13,735 nt of DNA from Gammaproteobacteria bacterium (GTDB lineage: Bacteria; Pseudomonadota; Gammaproteobacteria; Steroidobacterales; Steroidobacteraceae), in assembly GCA_005877965.1 (NCBI GenBank), contig VBNP01000003.1, forward strand, positions 1 to 13,735. Direction: 5' to 3'. The stretch's first letter is position 1. Every line of letters begins with the position of its first letter. Under the pieces are notes generated by a model. That model was not told the DNA's origin. It was given only the letters and a program-made list of their open reading frames with translations, and did not search any database. The position numbers and the translations under genes were made by a program. Shown here piece by piece: positions 12,272 to 13,735 of this stretch.

Positions 12272-12976
12272 ATGAGCGACCTTGCGAGCTTCCCCGTCAC
12301 GAGCAAATGGCCCGCGCAGCATCCCGAGCGGATACAGCTGTATTCCCTGCCCACGCCGAACGGCGTCAAGGTCTCGGTGATGCTCGAGGAGACCGGCCTG
12401 CCCTACGAGCCCCACCGCGTCAGCTTCGATACCCATGACCAGCTGTCGCCGGAGTTTCGCTCGCTCAATCCCTACGGCAAGATCCCGGCCATCCTCGATC
12501 CCGACGGTCCGGGCGGGAAGCCGCTGCCGTTGTTCGAATCCGGTGCGATCCTGATCTATCTGGCCGAGAAGAGCGGACAGTTCCTGCCGCGGGATCCGGC
12601 CGCCCGCTACCAGACCCTTCAGTGGCTCATGTTCCAGATGGCCGGCGTGGGCCCGATGTTCGGCCAGCTCGGCTTCTTTCACAAGTTCGCCGGCAGGGAC
12701 TACGAGGACAAGCGGCCGCGCGAGCGCTACGCCGCGGAGTCGAAACGCCTGCTCGGTGTGCTCGACTCGCGGCTCGCCGGTCGAACCTGGATCATGGGCG
12801 ACGCCTACACCATCGCCGACATGGCCATCTTTCCGTGGGTGCGGAACCTCATCGGCTTCTACGAGGCAGGCGATCTCGTGGGTATCACGAATTTTCCGCA
12901 GGTCACACGGGCACTCGATGGATTCCTCGCCCGTCCCGCGGTCGTCAGAGGTGTTGCCATTCCCACGGCAGGCTGA
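12272..12976 (+). CDS. Glutathione S-transferase, YfcG/YghU-like
   Basis: A 234-aa cytosolic enzyme of the Nu-class/YfcG-like group, whose E. coli members have glutathione-dependent disulfide reductase activity and bind oxidised glutathione. The thioredoxin-fold domain starts after a ~19-residue polar lead. Diagnostic residues are T28-P29-N30-G31 (the TPNG loop that replaces the usual Tyr/Ser/Cys), K70-I71-P72 (cis-Pro) and E89-S90 in LFESGAILIYLAEKSG. The helical domain contains LQWLMFQMAGVGPMFGQ and YTIADMAIFPWV, both close to YfcG. ATG 12272 is preferred, with GGAG 7 bases upstream; a GTG six codons earlier is possible. It is not similar in class to the gstA-like gene at 5284-5892, so the two are not a recent duplication. 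The substrate is unknown. Confidence 0.92.
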   Translation: MSDLASFPVTSKWPAQHPERIQLYSLPTPNGVKVSVMLEETGLPYEPHRVSFDTHDQLSPEFRSLNPYGKIPAILDPDGPGGKPLPLFESGAILIYLAEKSGQFLPRDPAARYQTLQWLMFQMAGVGPMFGQLGFFHKFAGRDYEDKRPRERYAAESKRLLGVLDSRLAGRTWIMGDAYTIADMAIFPWVRNLIGFYEAGDLVGITNFPQVTRALDGFLARPAVVRGVAIPTAG

Positions 12977-13065
12977 CCCTCATGACGGCACGCGCCGCCG
13001 CCGAGTCGCACTTGCGAACGCCCTCCGCACGGACATAACGGCTTGCTGCACTGCGCCGGCCATCC

Positions 13066-13735
13066 CTACGCAGAGCCTTGCCCGAGGACCAGCCTCACGC
13101 TGTGGGTCTTGCCGTCATCAACCAGCGTAATCCGCGTTTGCCCACCGCTTAGCGTCTGGCCGTCGCACTCGGCGTGGGCGATCCCATGGCTGACGCCGCG
13201 AGGATTGTCGATCAGGATTTCGTAGCGCGCGGTGCGATACCTGAACACGATCTCCAGGTGCGGCCAGCTCTCAGGGATGCATGGCGCCAGGAGCAGGGTT
13301 GCCCCTTGCACGCGAAATCCGAGAATCCATTCGAGGCCGGCCCGGTACATCCAGCCGGCCGAGCCGGTGTACCACGTCCAACCGCCACGCCCGACGTGCG
13401 GCGCTACCGAATAGACATCCGCGGCGACGACGTAGGGCTCCACCTTGTAGCGGTGTACGTTTGCGCGCGTGCTGGTGCGGTTGATCGGATTGAGGAGCGA
13501 GAACAGCTCCGCCGCCTTGTTGCCCTGCCCGAGGATTGCGTACGCGATCACCGACCAGGTGGCGGCGTGAGTGTACTGCCCGCCGTTTTCCCGGACACCG
13601 GGCGGATAGCCCTTGATGTAGCCCGGATCGAGCGGCGTGCGGTCGAAGGGCGGCGTAAACAACAAGGCCAGACCGGCATCGCGCCGGATGAGCTCGCTCT
13701 CTACGGCGGACATGGCACGCTGGGCACGGGCCGGC
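13066..13735 (-). CDS. C-terminal part of a GH94 / cyclic beta-1,2-glucan synthase-type protein (5' end outside window)
   Basis: The leftward frame is open to the right edge, so only about the last 220 residues are present. An internal Met at 13713 is not the start, since PARAQRAMSAVESELI reads through it in the manner of the family. Signature stretches are GYIKGYPPGVRENGGQYTHA, EPYVVAADVYS and GRGGWTWYTGSAGWMYRAGL. These are the C-terminal part of the (alpha/alpha)6 barrel and the end domain of GH94 inverting phosphorylases. The lead DAGLALLFTPPFD and the overall pattern favour the phosphorylase module of a cyclic beta-1,2-glucan synthase (NdvB/ChvB), a very large membrane enzyme making periplasmic glucans. 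A free cellobiose- or chitobiose-type phosphorylase cannot be excluded. The general-acid Asp and any glycosyltransferase part would lie beyond the edge. It converges with the glutathione S-transferase gene. Confidence 0.88.
   Translation of the reverse strand, partial: PARAQRAMSAVESELIRRDAGLALLFTPPFDRTPLDPGYIKGYPPGVRENGGQYTHAATWSVIAYAILGQGNKAAELFSLLNPINRTSTRANVHRYKVEPYVVAADVYSVAPHVGRGGWTWYTGSAGWMYRAGLEWILGFRVQGATLLLAPCIPESWPHLEIVFRYRTARYEILIDNPRGVSHGIAHAECDGQTLSGGQTRITLVDDGKTHSVRLVLGQGSA

Noticed and set aside
12104..12682. A 192-codon minus-strand open frame overlapping the YfcG-like gene
   Set aside because: It is a shadow of the plus-strand enzyme, with no motif of its own.
1..13735. CRISPR array, insertion sequence, prophage, toxin-antitoxin pair or defence island
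   Set aside because: No regularly spaced direct repeats, transposase or integrase motifs, or recognisable toxin or defence domains were found on either strand.

Overview
The window looks like a chromosomal segment of a GC-rich proteobacterium, most likely gammaproteobacterial. DnaG and RpoD match the enterobacterial proteins closely from memory, including the Zn, TOPRIM and region 2/4 motifs. The order yqeY-dnaG-rpoD is the classic macromolecular synthesis operon, with rpsU probably just upstream of base 1. I cannot name a genus from the sequence.

Left part (1-4690): yqeY, dnaG (TTG start) and rpoD run rightward. A short AT-rich island between dnaG and rpoD holds a plausible sigma-70 promoter (TTGGTG-N17-TATTAT). 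RpoD carries a basic, Ala/Lys-rich N-terminal extension of about 105 residues. Three hairpins follow rpoD, two of them copies of one REP-like unit, in the convergent space before the next genes.

Middle (4690-6710): leftward genes for a DUF4404-type protein, a 66-aa conserved small protein and a beta-class glutathione S-transferase (gstA-like). Then comes a rightward lipoprotein-like gene start that does not reach a credible end. Next is the highlight: a tRNA-Ile(CAU), the lysidine-type Ile2 isoacceptor, split after its anticodon by a 241-nt group I intron. Base pairing can be drawn for P1, P2, P3, P4, P5, P6a, P7, P8 and P9, and there is no encoded endonuclease. A strong hairpin terminator follows the tRNA.

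Right part (6710-13735): an accessory-looking set of envelope or secreted proteins and enzymes. It holds a 565-aa secreted protein of unknown function (leftward), a 647-nt gap with one possible 50-aa membrane peptide, a 303-aa protein of unknown function, a small cysteine-containing lipoprotein, and a secreted S53 (sedolisin) peptidase with no recognisable pro-domain (leftward). These are followed by a YfcG/YghU-like glutathione S-transferase and the C-terminal end of a GH94 / cyclic beta-1,2-glucan synthase-type protein that runs off the right edge. I see no CRISPR array, insertion sequence, phage gene or multi-gene defence system. The most unusual object is the tRNA intron, particularly the extra stem between its P7 and P3 strands.
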